DNA of 64,000 nt from Struthidea cinerea (GCA_013397865.1 VZTI01004623.1:739847-803846); one strand, 5' to 3'. Shown: positions 34,801 to 49,800, numbered from the stretch's first letter. The notes: a model not told the origin generated them from the letters alone. Numbers and translations are program-made.

Positions 34801-37800
34801 GGTGATGTGCCTGGAGCAGCCAGGGGCACACCCGAGCGCTCCTGCCAGGGGACATCACCGCTGCCATCACCAGTGGCTTCCTGACGTGCTGGCACCGTCT
34901 TCTGACACCGCTGGGCGAGGCCACCCCGCCACGGCCACCAGTTGATGAGCACTGCCCTTTGCAGCCTGATTAGCCCAGGCCTCAGGGGAACTAATTAATC
35001 AGGATAAAAGGGGGGCAGCCTTCCAAAATTTCTGGGCTCAGGTGGGGATCAATCCGACACAGCGAACTTTCATCTCGCATCAGTTCACGGCCTCTGCGTT
35101 CCGTGCTTTGCCTGGCTGCCACGGAACTCCTGACAGGCTCCCTGCAGTCATTTAAAAGTTTTAACAGAAGCTCAGAAAATTAATTAAGGTGAATAATTAT
35201 AAAGTGTGCGCTTCTTCTCCTCTCTGTTTGGTGAGAAAACGGCACAAATAGAATTCGGAATAATTTTGGAGCGGTAACCAATGTAATTAGGTGTTCAACG
35301 AACACTCACAATTGGGCTGTGCTTATTGAAATTACTGTTTTAGCTGGAACATTTTGCCAGAGAGTCATTAACAGCACAATGCTCCCATTCCCCCGGACTC
35401 TAATTAGGCTTGGATGCCTCCAGCTCAGGGATGCCCAGCCCTGCTGCCCACCCAGCACTGCAGGTGATGCTCCGTGGGCACTCCAGCAGGGCTCCCTGGG
35501 CTCCTCCCGGCTCCAGGGTGTGGGGACTTGGCCAGGAAGAGTGTGGGGACAGGGACAGAGCCCCTGGCATGGGGCAGTGGGAAGAGATTCCTCCCTGTGA
35601 GGGTGGGGAGGCCCTGGCACAGGGTGCCCAGAGCAGCTGTGGCTGCCCCTGGATCCCTGGCAGTGCCCAAGGCCAGGCTGGACATTGGGGCTTGGAGCAG
35701 CCTGGGACAGTGGGAGGTGTCCCTGCCATGGCAGGGGTGGCACTGGGTGGGGTTTAAGGTCCCTTTCAAGCCAAACCTTCTGAGGTTCTGTGATATCCTG
35801 AAGGTGGGGATGCCTTAGAGGAATTACCTTGGGAGGAAGGAGAGCACCCAGCTGGGAACACCCTGAGCGTTCATCAACAACATCCCTGCTCCGAGCAGCT
35901 GCCTGGGCTGGCTTGGGAATGATGGAGCCTCCAAAGCCGGAGTCCCTGCAGCTGAGTCTGAGCAGGGATCTCCACGCTGGGAAGCGCAGACACCCAGCTC
36001 CTTCTGAAAGCCCCGAATCTCCGGGGTGTGGATCCCAGGGAAGCTCAGAGCCTGCTGCCTGCGAGTGCCTCCAGCCGTCTGTTTCTCCTGTCTCCCCAGG
36101 AAAAGCACACGCCAGACAGCAGAGCCCCTTCCCCCAAGCTGCCAGCCTGCAACTCACGAATTCACTTAAGTTGTTAAAAAGGATTGTGGCAGGCTAAGAT
36201 AAAACAGAAGAGTTTAAAATGACAAACAGACTCCTAAATGGGACTAGAGTCTTAATGAAAACAGTAATGAATGAATGAGGCAAGCAAATATTCCCCATTA
36301 ATATTAGACAGATAGATTAGATCCCTGGGCGCTGCATTTAAAACCGACATGAAATTACTTCAATTACTCTGCATTGATAAATAACAAGGCCGTATTTACT
36401 GTTAAAACACATTTCCTCCACCCTCCCCCATGCTTGCTTTGGCTTCTGCTTCTCAAGAGGGAGCGGAGATCACTGAGAGGATGGAAAACGCACCGGGCTG
36501 GAAGGTTCCCCCGCTTCCCTCCTGCCCACAGGAGAGCTGGGCTGCTCAGCACCCACCCAAGGTGTTCCAGGGCACCTGCCCCAGAGCTCCAGGCCCATCA
36601 GGCTCAATCACCACCCCCAGTGCTGCTGTTTCAGCCCTGGCAGCGCTGTGCAAGAGGCAAAGCAATCACTGACGAGCCACTTCAAACCTGATGCTCGCAG
36701 CATCCTTCCCTCTCAGAAATTCACTCCGCTTCCCCTTGCTGGTGGGTACAGCTGCTCAGCATCCTCCTTTCCACGCTGGGAAAGTGAGATTAACCTGATC
36801 AGAGGCCTCTTCTAATGAAGAGATCATAGATGGATAATTCCTTGGTGTTTGGTGGCATTTACATGCTAATGATGAAAGGCACTCCGGTAAAGGTAATGTC
36901 AACACGAGTCCCTTGTCCTTGCATCTCAGCCTCCAGCCCAGCCATCTGCTCTCAGGGTTCAGAAAAGCCCTGGAGAACAGGCTGCTGCTAGAAAAGCTGC
37001 AAAAGCTCCTTCCCAGCCCTGCTGCCTCAGCCTGTGAAGCTCCATGCCTGGCTGGAGTGTCCTCGATGGCTGGGGATGCTCAGAGCCGACAGGAAAAACA
37101 GAGCAGTGGGAGCACACCTGGGCTGCACTGCCCAACCACTGATGTTTTGCTGCTACAGGATCTTAAATATCTGCAAAACCCCCTCACTCCGCCTCATCAC
37201 GTATCAGTAAACAAGAAAAACATAAAATATCTCATTTCAGGGACACAGGAGCGGCCGGAGCGCAGAGCAGCGAAGCATCCAGAGATCCTGAGCTTAAAGC
37301 CCAAGCCCCTGCTGCAGATCCAACATCCTGTATTTCCTGAGGGAGAGGAGGGCAATAACCCCCTGCTTCACCCCAGCTGGGATGCAATCCCTTGGGGAAA
37401 GGTCGCACAGCAGCTCCTGGTGACTCCGGCTGGAGGATTCATCGAGTGTGGGAATGGGGGACAGGAGGGCTGAGGGGGCCCTGTGTACCAGGCAGGGGTA
37501 AATCCATTTCCCAGGAAGGCAACAAAACCCAGGCTTGGTGCTTTCCCAGCCCGAAACCAGGGGTAAAACAGCCAAGTGAAGAGGGAGGAATGTGCAGAGC
37601 TCTTCCCACAGCTCGGGGGATGGATGACCTTTCCAATACTATACCTGTATAAATCTTATTTAATGAAATAATAAAAAAGAAAAGAATAGATGAAGGTTAA
37701 ATCATTCCCTGCAGCGGATTTACACTGAAAACAAAGCCTGTTCAGACAGCGGCTGGTTTACACAACAGCCCTTTAACATTCCTTTCCTAAGGACTGGGGT

Positions 37801-40800
37801 GACTCCTGACCAGCCCCAAGCACAGGATGAGCGATGCGAGCCCCCGCAGCCACGGGCAGCGCGCCAGGACGGAGGCAAAGGAAACAGCTCCAACCCGAGG
37901 TTTGCTTTAAACACACAATTAGGGGTTTCGCCGGGTCACGAGTCACAACACGGCGGTTTTCACCCATCAAACCTTCCCCACAACATCCCCGTCCCTCGGG
38001 ACATGACTTCATTTGCGGTGCCACCACAAGCGAGCGCTTTAAGCGCCGCCGGCCCCTCCCTGCCGCACCGCAGAGCCAACAGCGCTGCCTGCGGCTTGGC
38101 AGCGCCCCTGGGAAAGTGGGAGCACCAAGCAGGGGCCTCCCATTACGGGAAATAAAAGCTGGGATGGGTTTTGTAGCCAGAGAAGGTCGGGTAAAGGGTT
38201 TCGCTTTGATCTTTACCTGCTTCTCCTTGGGCTGCTGTTTTGCTGCACGGGAGATGTGGAATCAAAGAGCAGCTCTGGGGCTGTGGCGCTGCTCTGACGG
38301 GAGGCAGGGCTGATACGAGCTCAGAGCTTCCACACAAACTCCAGGATTGCTGCATTAATGCTCCCAGGGCTGCAACGCCAAGTCACTTGTCCCTGGAAGC
38401 CACATCAGCTCCTGCTGTAAACAGTTGCTTTGACATCAGCTTCTCACTGTCCGGATCCAGCACTCAGAACGGTGGCATTTTGGGCAAATAATGCCATGAA
38501 ACTATTTCTGCTCCATCAGAGCCGGAGGAACTTCTGCATATATTTCCATAAATATCACTGGCGTCAGTACAGCAACAGACCCAACAGACTGCGAGGGGGA
38601 TCCTGCAGACTGCTGCTGAGCCTACCTACAGACCAGCTCCAGGAAAAGCTCTGGGCTTGGAAGGGATTGGAGAGGACAAAATTAACCGACTTCTGTGGGA
38701 ATTGGTAGCCCTCAGCTCCCAGCGAGGCTGGGAACAAGGGGGAATCATTGCCCCAGGAGGCTGAAAGCGGATGGCATCGAACTGACTTGCAGGGATCAGT
38801 TGGTTAAGGACAACTTGGGAATGCCAAAACCCAGGAGAAGAGCTGGGGGATCCATGACCTGCTCTGCCTTCTGCCCCTGGCAGGGAGCAGGGCACAGGGA
38901 CCCACCAGGGTGGCTCCTGCCACGTGAAAGACATGAAACCATCCCTTCTGGACCAAACCTGGTCCCTGGCACGATGGTTTTCAGCTGCAAAACTCCCACT
39001 GGGGGCGAATCCCCACCTGTGCGTGGGGGAGCAGGGCTGGAGGGGATCTGCCCTGGCCTCAGCCGCCTTCCTGCTGGGAGCCTGCGCTGGAGCAGCTGCT
39101 CCGAGGGCATTTCTCTGCAGGGTGGCTGGCAAGGGACGGGGTTAATAGGCCCACTCCACGTGTGACCTCTCTTCCCCCTCTCCAGAGCTCCTAATTACCC
39201 AGCTGAAGGAAGAGGGGCAGCCCGAGGGCTCTGCCAGCCCCCGGTGCTCACAGCACAGGCTGATGGCATCGATCTCAGCACAGCAGCGCCTTCACCCCGG
39301 GAGAGATCCCAGGAAAGGCAGCTCTTCCATCCCACCCAGCTAATCATGGCCAAAGCCTTGACAGAAGCACGAGCACCAGCAGGTCCCTTCCTCCGAGAAG
39401 GAGAGCAGCTCGGGGGGGATGAATAAAGAACGCTGCTAATGAAAAGGTGCTGTGATGGCTCGGTCCCGAGCAGCCTGACAACTGGCAAATGAACCTCGGT
39501 GGTTTATGTGCTCCCCCTCTTTATTCTTCGCTCATAAAACTGGCAGGAGCAGGGGTAGGACAGAGCTGCTGGCGGCAGCTGTGTTCACTATGAAAAACGA
39601 GCAGCACATGCACGGGAGGCAGCTGGAGCGCAGCGCTGCCGCACAGCGAGGGACCCCAGGCTCCCCGGGTTATTTCCCTCTCTCCACCGGGGCCCTGAGC
39701 TTAACCCTTGCTTTCCTCTGCTGGCGCAAAGCGGCCAAAGGCGGAGACCTGGGTCACACCTGGCGGTGCCCAGCACCGGTGTCCCGGGCCGGCAGCGCGT
39801 TCCCCGCGTTCCTGGCGTGCCCAGGGATTAAAGAGGAGCTGCAGCCCCGCTGGAGCGGGCACCGTGCGCACACACAGCACGACACAGCAGAGCACAGCTG
39901 CTGCCGGCAGCAGAGGAAACGTTATCCTGGGTTTGTGGGCGAGGGAGCAGCGCTGGGGAGGGCGGTGCAGTGGGGCACAGCACGGGGGCGGCCGTGGCCG
40001 GAGCAGTGCCCCGTGCCCATCCCCAGGCTGCCCTTCCCCAGAGCCTGATGGGCTGAAGGCCTCTGCCGGGTGCTTTCGGAGGGCACACAGGCCAGGTGTG
40101 CCCAAAATCGCTGGCAGCACTCTGTGTCAGGGCCAGTGTCCCAAAGCCACCCCTCTCCTGGCACGTCGGAGGCAGAGCTGGAGTCGCCTTGGCCTTGTGC
40201 CTTCTCCCCACTGCTGTCCCTACAGACCCGCCGAGTTCCCGGCCACCTCCCACCCCTGGCACACACGGCGGGGACACGAGGCCGCATTTTGTTCGCCCTC
40301 CTGGCTGAGGAGCGAGCCCCGGCCGTGTCCTGCCACCCACCTTGCAAGGGCCCCACGTGTCCCAGTGGCCGCGGTGCAGCAGGGCGGGCACAGCCCCGCA
40401 TCTGCCCGCTCCCAGCAGCCTCCCAGGCTGTGCTGCGCCTCAATGCCGGCTTTGTTCCCGGCCCTGGCACATCCGAGGGTGTCAATGACACTGAAAAGCT
40501 TTGACTGGCCCTTTCTGTTTGTTTTCTTGGCACACGCGGGCATCGTTTCAATGGCCCGACCCCGGCTCTGCCCGCACCTCGCGTGTGACTGACGGGATTA
40601 TTCAGCAGCAGCTCTGCCCAGAGAGGGGCTGGGCACCAAACGAGGGCATCCAGCCCCTCTGGCCCCTTCAGTGCCCATCTCCCTCTGCCTGCTTTTCCAG
40701 CATCCCAGCATCCCAGATCCCAGGCTGGGTGACCAGTGTGGGGGCACTGCCCAGGCTCCCCAGGGAATGGGCACGGCCCCAAGGCTGCCAGAGCTCCGGG

Positions 40801-43800
40801 AGTGTTTGGACAACGCTCTCAGGCACAGGATGGGATTTTGGGGTGTCCCATGCAGGATTTGGACTGGATGATCCTGTGGGTCCCTTCCATATTCTAGGAT
40901 TCTATGAACCCTGGCTGGCAGAGCTGCAAGGTTCATCCCTCAGACGCCCACATCCCATGGGATGCTGCCTTTCCAGGTGAGCTCTGGGGCAATGCTGGGG
41001 AGATTCAGCACAGCCATCCCAGACCCTGCTCGGATCTTCTCTGTAGCCACAAAGCTCTGCTGCACGCAGGGCAGGAACACGAGCAAGCCTCAATGCCCCA
41101 TTTCGGAACCATTCCGGGTTCTTCAAATTTTTCAAACACTGCGGAAATCTGGGAGGAACGTCCCAGGCACGGCCGGTTCGTGCAATTTCATAGAGCCTTG
41201 AAAAGCCAAAGCACTTGAATGCCCTGAGTAGCTTTAAAGGTCACAGAGTGGTATCACTGCTGCTTCCACAGCCTGGGAGGGCCCTGCTCCGTGTTTGCTC
41301 CAGGAACAGTCCGCAGTCTCCACGGCTTTTTAGCAGGGATTGCTCTCTAACTCCATCACGCTGTCCTTGCCAGTCAATTTTCTGCTACTCCATCACTTTC
41401 CCATTTGTATATCATTACATGCGGCTGTCAAAAATAATTTAGGAACCTGACCGCCAGGGTGAGGAATGAGCCCTCCTAAGCGTATCCCAAACTCTCGAGT
41501 TCTGGAGGAAAATGAGCTCCAAGCCCTTGTCCCCTCAGAAGGAGCCCAGCGTCCCGTGGCGGGTGTAGGACACGGGGCCGTTATCGCACATGGACACGTC
41601 AGTGAGGACCAAGAAAAACATCTCAGGAGACAACACAGCCGAGCTCCAGGGCCACATGAAGCCCTGGGAGCACAAAGAGCTGTCAGAACACAAGGTTTGA
41701 TCATTCTAAGGCGCTGTGGTTGCGCCCAGCACGGCAGGCCCTGCCCTCCCCACACACACCAAATCAGTCTGGGCTGAAGTTTAACACATTGTTTGCGTTG
41801 GAGACTGGAAAATACCTTGGATTCTCCCAATTTACTGCTCTGACAAGGCATTTTGCTTTTCCCATAGGGAAGACAGAGCTGGGCTGGCCCTGCCCATGGC
41901 AACCTTGGGCATCTCACCCTGTGATAAGGTGCCAGACTTGTCTCAAGGCTAACGAGGAGCCCTGAAGGAATGGTTTAGACTCCAAGAGCAGATTTAGGAG
42001 CAGATTTAGACCAACAGGGACATCCTGCTACTCTCTCTCAACTCCCTGGCTGTGGAATTCCACTGGGCACTGCAGGCAGTGCAGGGCGAGCCACGCCAGC
42101 ACTCTGTACAGGCAGGAAAAGGATCAGAGAATCCTGGAATATCCTGAGCTGAAGGGACCCTCAGGGGTCGATTCCAACCCCTGGCCCTGCACAGACACCC
42201 CAAATCCCACCCTGGGCATCCCTGGCAGCGCTGCCCAAACGCTCCTGGAGCTCTGGCAGCCTCGGGGCCGTGCCCATTCCCTGGGGAGCCTGGGCAGTGC
42301 CCAGCACTCTCTGGGAGAAGAGCCTTTTCCTAAATACCCAACCTAAACCTGCCCTGACGCAGCTCCAGATCAAAGCTCTGTGTCCTCTCCGAGCACGGAG
42401 GACGCCTACGAGGTGGGCGCAGGCAGCTCCTCCTTTGGCACTGAGTTATTTGTGGGTTTACAATGGATTTACTGGGGAGGCTTTTCCTCCTGCACGGGAG
42501 GTGCCACCAAGGCCCTCAAAGCCCATCCCGAGCACCACAGACAGATCCCGCTGGAAGCTGCAGCTCCCATTCCTTGGAGGCTTTTCCAGTGTCACCGAGC
42601 CTCTCCCCTCCCTTCCTCCCGAAGATTCCCTGGCTGTTGCAGGGACCTGCAGGATGAGCCGGGCTGGTGCTTCCCATCCGCACCGAGCCACGGCACAGAG
42701 CTGCTGCTGGAGCAGTGCTTTAACTCATTTTCATACATTTATGCTGAGACTAAATTTGTCCCTGCATATTTTCCTCCCAAGCCTAGTAATCAGTAGTGGA
42801 AATAATTTGCTCTTGTCTGCTCTGATGTTGCCATCTCCTGCACACATCCAAGTGACAAAGACATCAGGCCCTCAAAGTCCGATTGAAGAATAATTGGAAA
42901 TCCAAAGTGGCACTAAATGTTATTTTCTAAATAAAAATGCATTCAATTACAGAACATGAGCCTGTCAAGCATTAAAAAAGATTAGTTAGAGGCGGAAAAG
43001 AAATAACTGTTCAACCCTTCAGGGACTTCATTACACAGCCAGGATACCCCTGTGTTCTTTGGGACAGGCAGGGGGAAAGGGAATGCAAAACTAGAGAAAT
43101 ATTTCCAGCAGCCTGTGCTGTCCCAGATGGGCCTGGATGCCTCTGCACTGCTGGATTTGCATCTCAGTTGCTGGATAAATACACAGGGAGATGGATACAT
43201 GGATATATAGATGCGTATGGGTGACAAAGGCAAGACAGGTGAGGGAGAAAACAGATAAATCAAGGAAAAGCAGAGAACAGAGCAAGTCCTGCCTCAGGGA
43301 AGGGAAGGCCCAGCACAAGGATGGGCTGGGACACGACGGATCACGGATCTCTGCAGGGATGGGGATGGCAGCCAGCCCTGGGTGTCCAAATCACCCCAAA
43401 CCTGCACAGGAGGGACAAATCCGGGCTCAAATCCTGCAGCTGAAGCCCAGGGCTGTGTCTCTGCCTTGTCTGTGTGTTAATAAACCCAAACATTGCAGCA
43501 GCTGCGCTCAGAACTTCAGCAAAGCCCAGCCTGGCCGCGGAGCACAAAGACAATCGTATTTCACCCGGTAGGAGCTGCTAAATTCACACTTAGAGCAATA
43601 AAGGCGCAGCCAAACAAACATGACCCCGGGTGGGATCTATGGCTGTGGCAGGCACATCCCCAGCCTACACAAACAGCCCAAGATGAGGCGCATTTATCTC
43701 ACATCCCTCCTTTCAACAGCTCTCCTTAGCAGCTCTGGCCCCTGGAACTAATGCCCAGCGAGCTGCAGGGGAGGCAGAATTATTTACATGGCTGTTCTCC

Positions 43801-46800
43801 GTTCCTGCACGAGGATTAAAGGCCAGGTGAGGTTTCTTCGCGTGGCAGTTTTTATTTTGTTTCTAGGTGGTTTTTTTGTTTAGTTTAGTTTTTTTTTTAA
43901 GAGAAGATAATTATCACCTGAAATTATTCAGGTGCAGACACACCAAATGCTGACCTGGGGCTGCTCCCCCAGTAAAACCCCCCCCGTGCTGGGGGAGAGG
44001 GCAGAGCAGCCCACACACCACTGGAGATGGATTTATTCCAGCCTTTGCTGCAAGGCTNGCTGACCTGGGGCTGCTCCCCCCAGTAAACCCCCCCCCGTGC
44101 TGGGGGAGAGGGCAGAGCAGCCCACACACCACTGGAGATGGATTTATTCCAGCCTTTGCTGCAAGGCTGAGGGCTGGGAAGCCAAATCCCTCTCTCCCAG
44201 GGTTTCATTAGCTGGGAATGGCTTTCTAACGAGATTTACACAATCTAGCCCGGAGCCTACACATTTTTGCTCTGCACCCAAAGACAATAACAACGGGGAG
44301 CTCAGGAGGAGCCGCTTGTCCCCGTTGTCACCCATCCTTCAGCGCTGTGACACCGCTGCCGTCGGGGTGATCACACAGAGCACGAAGCCCAAATCAAACC
44401 CTGCCCCTTCCGTGGCGTCGAGGCTCCGACTGGAACTGCCCCACAGCAGGAAAATTCACGGATATGGGGAGCACATCCAGTGCCTTAGGGAAGGATGGGT
44501 AATTGCCAGCTGGGACCCCGGTGCCACTGTCCCCGCTCCTGCCACTGGGGAGTCCAGCTGGACGAGCAGCGCCTTCCCCGTCCCCACGGACACCCCCGGA
44601 GGGGACCCGGGAGCTGCTCTGGGGGCTGTCGCCGATCCAGGACAGGGAGAGCCCCAAACCAGCCACCCCCTCCCTGGACACCTCCAGCAGCAGCCTCTGA
44701 AGTGGAGCCAGGGAGGGCAGGGGACAACGAGCCACTGCCTCTGGTGCTACAGCTTCAGAATCCTGCTCATGGCGTAAAATACTCCTAAAATGAGCCAAAA
44801 CTCAGTGTTTGGACAACACTGTCAGGCGCAGGGTGGGATTTTGGGGTGTCCTGTGCAGGGCCAGGACGCAGTGATCCTTGTGGTGCCTTCCAGTTCAGGG
44901 CATTCTGTGATCCCCTTATTCACTCTGAAGGCTCAAGGTCCTTTTTGGAAGGGATCCGGCTGCTCTGGATCGCTGCATCCCCTGCATCACCCCAACAAAG
45001 CCTAAACCCAGCCCCCAATCCCCTGCAGCTGCCTCACAGGGACATTTCTCCTACAAATCCAACACTTCCTCCAGCATCCTGCTTGGACGAGGTGCCAGGG
45101 ACGAGCGGGATCCCAGGCCACCAGCCTGGACCATGCAAAGACCTAAAATGGAAAAATCCAGCTTGTTTTTGACTAACTGGAGCTTGCACTCTCCTCTCTG
45201 CAGGCACGGGAATGCTGTTTCTGGCACGGCTTCTCCAAATAAAAGTGCGGTCAGCTCTTTTTGGAGGGGTTTTGAGCAAATTGTTTTTGTGGGCAGCGCT
45301 GTCTGCTCGCTCGCGCCGAGGCGCAGCCACACAGGGAGGAGCTATTTGTGAAACCCCGACCTTCCCCTGGTTCCTCCACAAAGAAAATAAAAATTAAAAT
45401 CCTCAGAATCGTGTTCTTAGCGAGGTGTTAATAGCACCCAAGGCACTGACAGTTGTGAGTCACTTAAACGGATGGGGAAAAGCCCAAAACAACTGCAGCT
45501 TGTCAGGAGGCAAAGGAAACATCGTTCCTGATCCCCGGTGCTGCGTGCTGTCCCCATTCCAGCAGATCGGGTGGGAACTGCTCCCCAGAGCTCCCTCGGC
45601 TGTGCCTGCCAGGGGCTGCCCAAAGAACCAGCCAGGCAGGCAGCAGCTCCTGCCCAAATCCTGCCCTCAGTGTCCAGGGATTTTGGCCGTCTGGGTTCGG
45701 ATGTGGCACCGGAGGCCCCGGCACCGCCCAGGGTCGTCAAGGGTGTCACTGACGAAGCCAAAGGCACGTCCCTGCCTCTGAGAGTCTTAGAATCAGAGAA
45801 TCCTGGAATGGTCTGGGTTGGAAAGGACCTTAAGGCTCATCTCATTCCACCTCCACCCCCCTCAGCAGCTGAGAGACCCTCAGTGCCCGGGGCTCCTTTT
45901 TGTCCCCCTCCCTACTCAAATCTCCCTATTCTCCACTGCTGGAACGTGATTCCGAGAGGGTCTTTTAATTCAATTGTTTGAAAGCATCTCTGACACCTTG
46001 ACAAGCCAGTCTGGTCTCCTGCAGGTCCTGCAGCCCCCCGTGTGCCCTGCCCGCACGGCTCCCGCTCCCCACGCACTCCGCTCAGCCTCTGCTCGAAAGG
46101 GAACACGAGACAAATCAAACAGCCAGAAGGGCACGGAGCAGATAAATATGTGCTGCAAGAGAAACTGGAGAGACACACTCTGAAGTGGAGCCAGGGAGGG
46201 GAGGAGGCAATGTGTCACTGCTGCCGGTGGCACAACTTCAGCAGAGTGCTCGTGGCTTAAAATACCCCCAAACCCATCCAGACTTGGTGCAATGCAAGAA
46301 ACTGCTCCCTGAAAACCTTCCCCCTCCTCCTCTGTGCCCTCCATGGCTGCCCTGACCTCAGCAATGGCCATTTGGAGCAATATTTTGCTCCATCTGAAGG
46401 CCAGATAAAGCAGCGTTCCCGTGCCAGCTTCCAGCACGCTCCAGAACGCCTGTGCCAACTCCTCTGCAACTGAGCAGCCTCTGGGCTGCAGGCAGCGACT
46501 GCAGGGATACCCATCCTCCCAAACACTGCCTTTTCCTGCCTCCTGAGAGGAGAAAACACCCGGCACTGCCCATTTCCCCCTAACAAAGGACGGCGAGCAG
46601 CCCTGGCAGCACGAGTGGGTCACGGAGTGCTCCTGCCCCTCTGTTCCCTTCACAGACACAGCACGAACCTGCTGGTGAGCCCTCAGCACAATTTTAAGCC
46701 CCAAATTCTCTGCCCTGCTTTGTCTGCAGCTGGAACCGGGGATGCTGTTCTGTTTGTATTCGGGAAGGACAGAGCCACGGGGATGCTCTGTGGAACTGGG

Positions 46801-49800
46801 GCTCCAAGGCAGCAACAGCAAAACGCCCCTCGGGCTTTGCTTTTTGCCATCAAACCCAGAAGTTTGGCTCTTCCAGAGTTCAAGGAGGCTTGAGGGAAAG
46901 AGAGGAAGTTCCCAGGGTGGAGAGAAGACGAGCCCAGGATCTATAAATATTCACAGGTGTAGCTTGGCAGCAACAGCTCACACGACAGCTCCTCTGCACC
47001 TCCAGGGCTGCCACGCAGGATCAGCTCATTGCTCAGCCAAGCCTGGAAAACGCCGCCGGCTACGGCCACTTCCAGCTGCTCTGCGGGGAGGGAAGGCGCT
47101 CCCACAGCTCCCCAGGATGCAGCCGTGGTGCCCAGCACACCTGCGTGCCCTGCCAGGAGCATCCCCCCTCGGGGACAGGCACTGGGGCATCTGCTGCAGC
47201 TCCCAAGGGGGTTTTGTGCGCCGGAATCAACTCCTCATGAACATTTATCCATTTTAAAGGTTCACTCCCAGGAGTCCGCAGGACCAGCTGCAGTTGGGAA
47301 GGTGATGCCCAAATCGATGGGGTCTTTATAAATTATTTGGCACAGCAAACCACATCCAGTGCCTTCTCTTCCCGCATCCTCCTCGTTGGAGCATTGACCT
47401 GGACAGCAGTGAAGTGAAGAATGGAAAGTGGGACTGAAGATTTGGGAGGTTTCCCAGATTTCCTGACTTAGGATAGGTCACAGAGCTTCAATCCTGATCT
47501 AAAAAGTGATACTGCTGCTCCATCTCGTAGGGCTTTGGGGAGGGTAAAACCTGGGAGTGGAGAGCAAAATGTTCACAGCCTGGTGGGGTTTGGAGCAGAG
47601 AAACCGGTGGAAAAGGCGGAGGGGAAAATAAAGAGGGAAAACAACAATCCCCCCACGTGAGCAGCACGTTCCAAGTTTGATTACAACGAAAATAATTTCT
47701 TTAACACCCGCACAGAAAGCTCCAGGCCACGATTGCTGCTCCCCCTCTCTGCCTGGCCCCCAGCACTCTTGGCAGGGCCCGTCCCTGGCAGGGCTGGGGC
47801 AGCCCCCGGTGCAGGGGGAGCAGGGAGTGTTTAGTCTGCCGGGCACATTCCTGCTCGCTGCTCAAATAAATACAGGATTACTGATGGAGCTCCTTCCCCT
47901 CACCAGCACCAGCCAGAAATGCCACAGTTATCAAGGGGCTCCTGGGAACAGCACAGGGATGGGGCTGGAGGGACCTCAGGGATGGAGGGATTTCTTGTTT
48001 AGAAAGGCAGGATCTGCACCAGGTTTGGTGCCCAGGATTTCCATTTGGGATCCCAGGGAAATCCCTGTACCTCCCTCCAGGCCCACGCTCCAGAAAATCT
48101 CAGCGTTTTTTGCCACAGCAAAGTTGTAACAGGAAATATATTTCCAGGGGAGGAGGAGGGAGAGCAAGAGCAAACGTCACAAAAAGTTGGGTTTTTTCTG
48201 CTTTACAACCAGCTTTAACTTCTATATTTAATCCCAGCTTGCAACACCATCCCAGCCACTTTCCCTGGGGCACATCCATCATCATCAACCTATCTGGAAC
48301 CTGCAGGAGCCTGAGTCAAGTTCCACCTCATCTGGGGGAATTTTTCAGAACCTTGGGTGGAAAAGGAGCAAAAGGCAAAAGATGCTCAGGGTTTAAGAGT
48401 CAGGGTGGATTTGAACTCTTAAATCCTTCTGCCCCTTCTAGCCTCAGATTCAGTCCAAGCAGGAGCTGGGAGCCTGGAGAGGGCACTGCTGGGGGGGCTC
48501 TCAGCTGCTCCCCAGCCCACACGGCCACCAGAAAAGTGCCACATTGTCCCAAGCTTTCGAGGTGACCAGGCAAAGCCTGACCCAAGGGAAGCACTGCAGG
48601 AGAGAGCCTGAACTTGCAGAGTCACAGACCCAGGAATGGTTTGGGTTGGAAGGAATCTTAAACCCCCTCCTGTTTCACCCCTGCCACGGGCAGGGACACC
48701 TTCCACTGCCCCAGGGTGCTCCCACACCCCATCCAGCCTGGCCTTGGACACTGCCAGGGGTGGGGCAAACACTTGCAGGGATGAGGCAGTCCTCACAGGG
48801 AACAGATCCAGCAGGACAAGCTCCTGCACGTTGTCTGCACAAACCCCACAATAATAAAGCGATACTCCACACCGCAGCCCTTTTTCCATTTCACCCTTCA
48901 CTGGATCATTTTATGCATCTATTCCCATTGCTAATTCAAACTAATTAAAGTATAAAATAGAATAATTTGTGCAATTTCAGAGCTCCCCTCAGCATATTGT
49001 GAGTTATGTTTCCTTTCTGTTGGCGCCCGGCGTGAGCAATTCCCGGCCTCGCTGGCTCAGTACCCGCCAGCCTCATCTGCTGGGAACACAAACCATTCCA
49101 GGGGCACGGGGATGGGGGAAGAGGGGAGGTTTAAAGAGGAAGAGGAATCCAAATTTGTTTTTAAATTTCAGAGCTGAGCACCGAGTGTGACATTTCAGAT
49201 CTCTCCCTCAAGCCATTCTCCTGAATACAACTCTGTCATTGCTGCTGCTAAGGGAGGACGCCCGGGTCTGTCTGTCCATCCAGACAGGAGATCCTGCAGC
49301 AAAGCCAGGGCTCCGCAGCATTCCAAACCCAGCTCAAACCCATCAGCATCACGCACAGAGCTGGATGAGGCTCTGGACAACCTGGGATAGTGGAAGGTGT
49401 CCTTGCCCATGGCACGGCTTGGAACAAAACGATTTTTAAGGTTCTTTCCAACCCCAAAAATTCTGGGATTCCATGAACTCAGTTTCTTTCAGGACGGAGC
49501 AGGGGTGGTGGCAACAAATCTGGAGGGACATCAGACCTGCCCCAGCTCCTGAGGATGCCACAGGTCCCTTTACAAGCCCCACAGCACTGGGGAGCTGAGG
49601 CTTTGTGCCTGGGAACCTGCACATAAGGGAAATTCTAGAAATACTTCAGGACTGTGGTGGCTCGCCTGAGAATGAAACAATGGGTCTGTGGAAGAGGAGG
49701 AATTGGAAAGGGAAGCAAATGCCGAAGCAAACACATGGGAACCCTGTGGCTGTGACTGGCAGGGGAAGAAACAGCCCTAATACAAAGAAAAACCGAAGCA

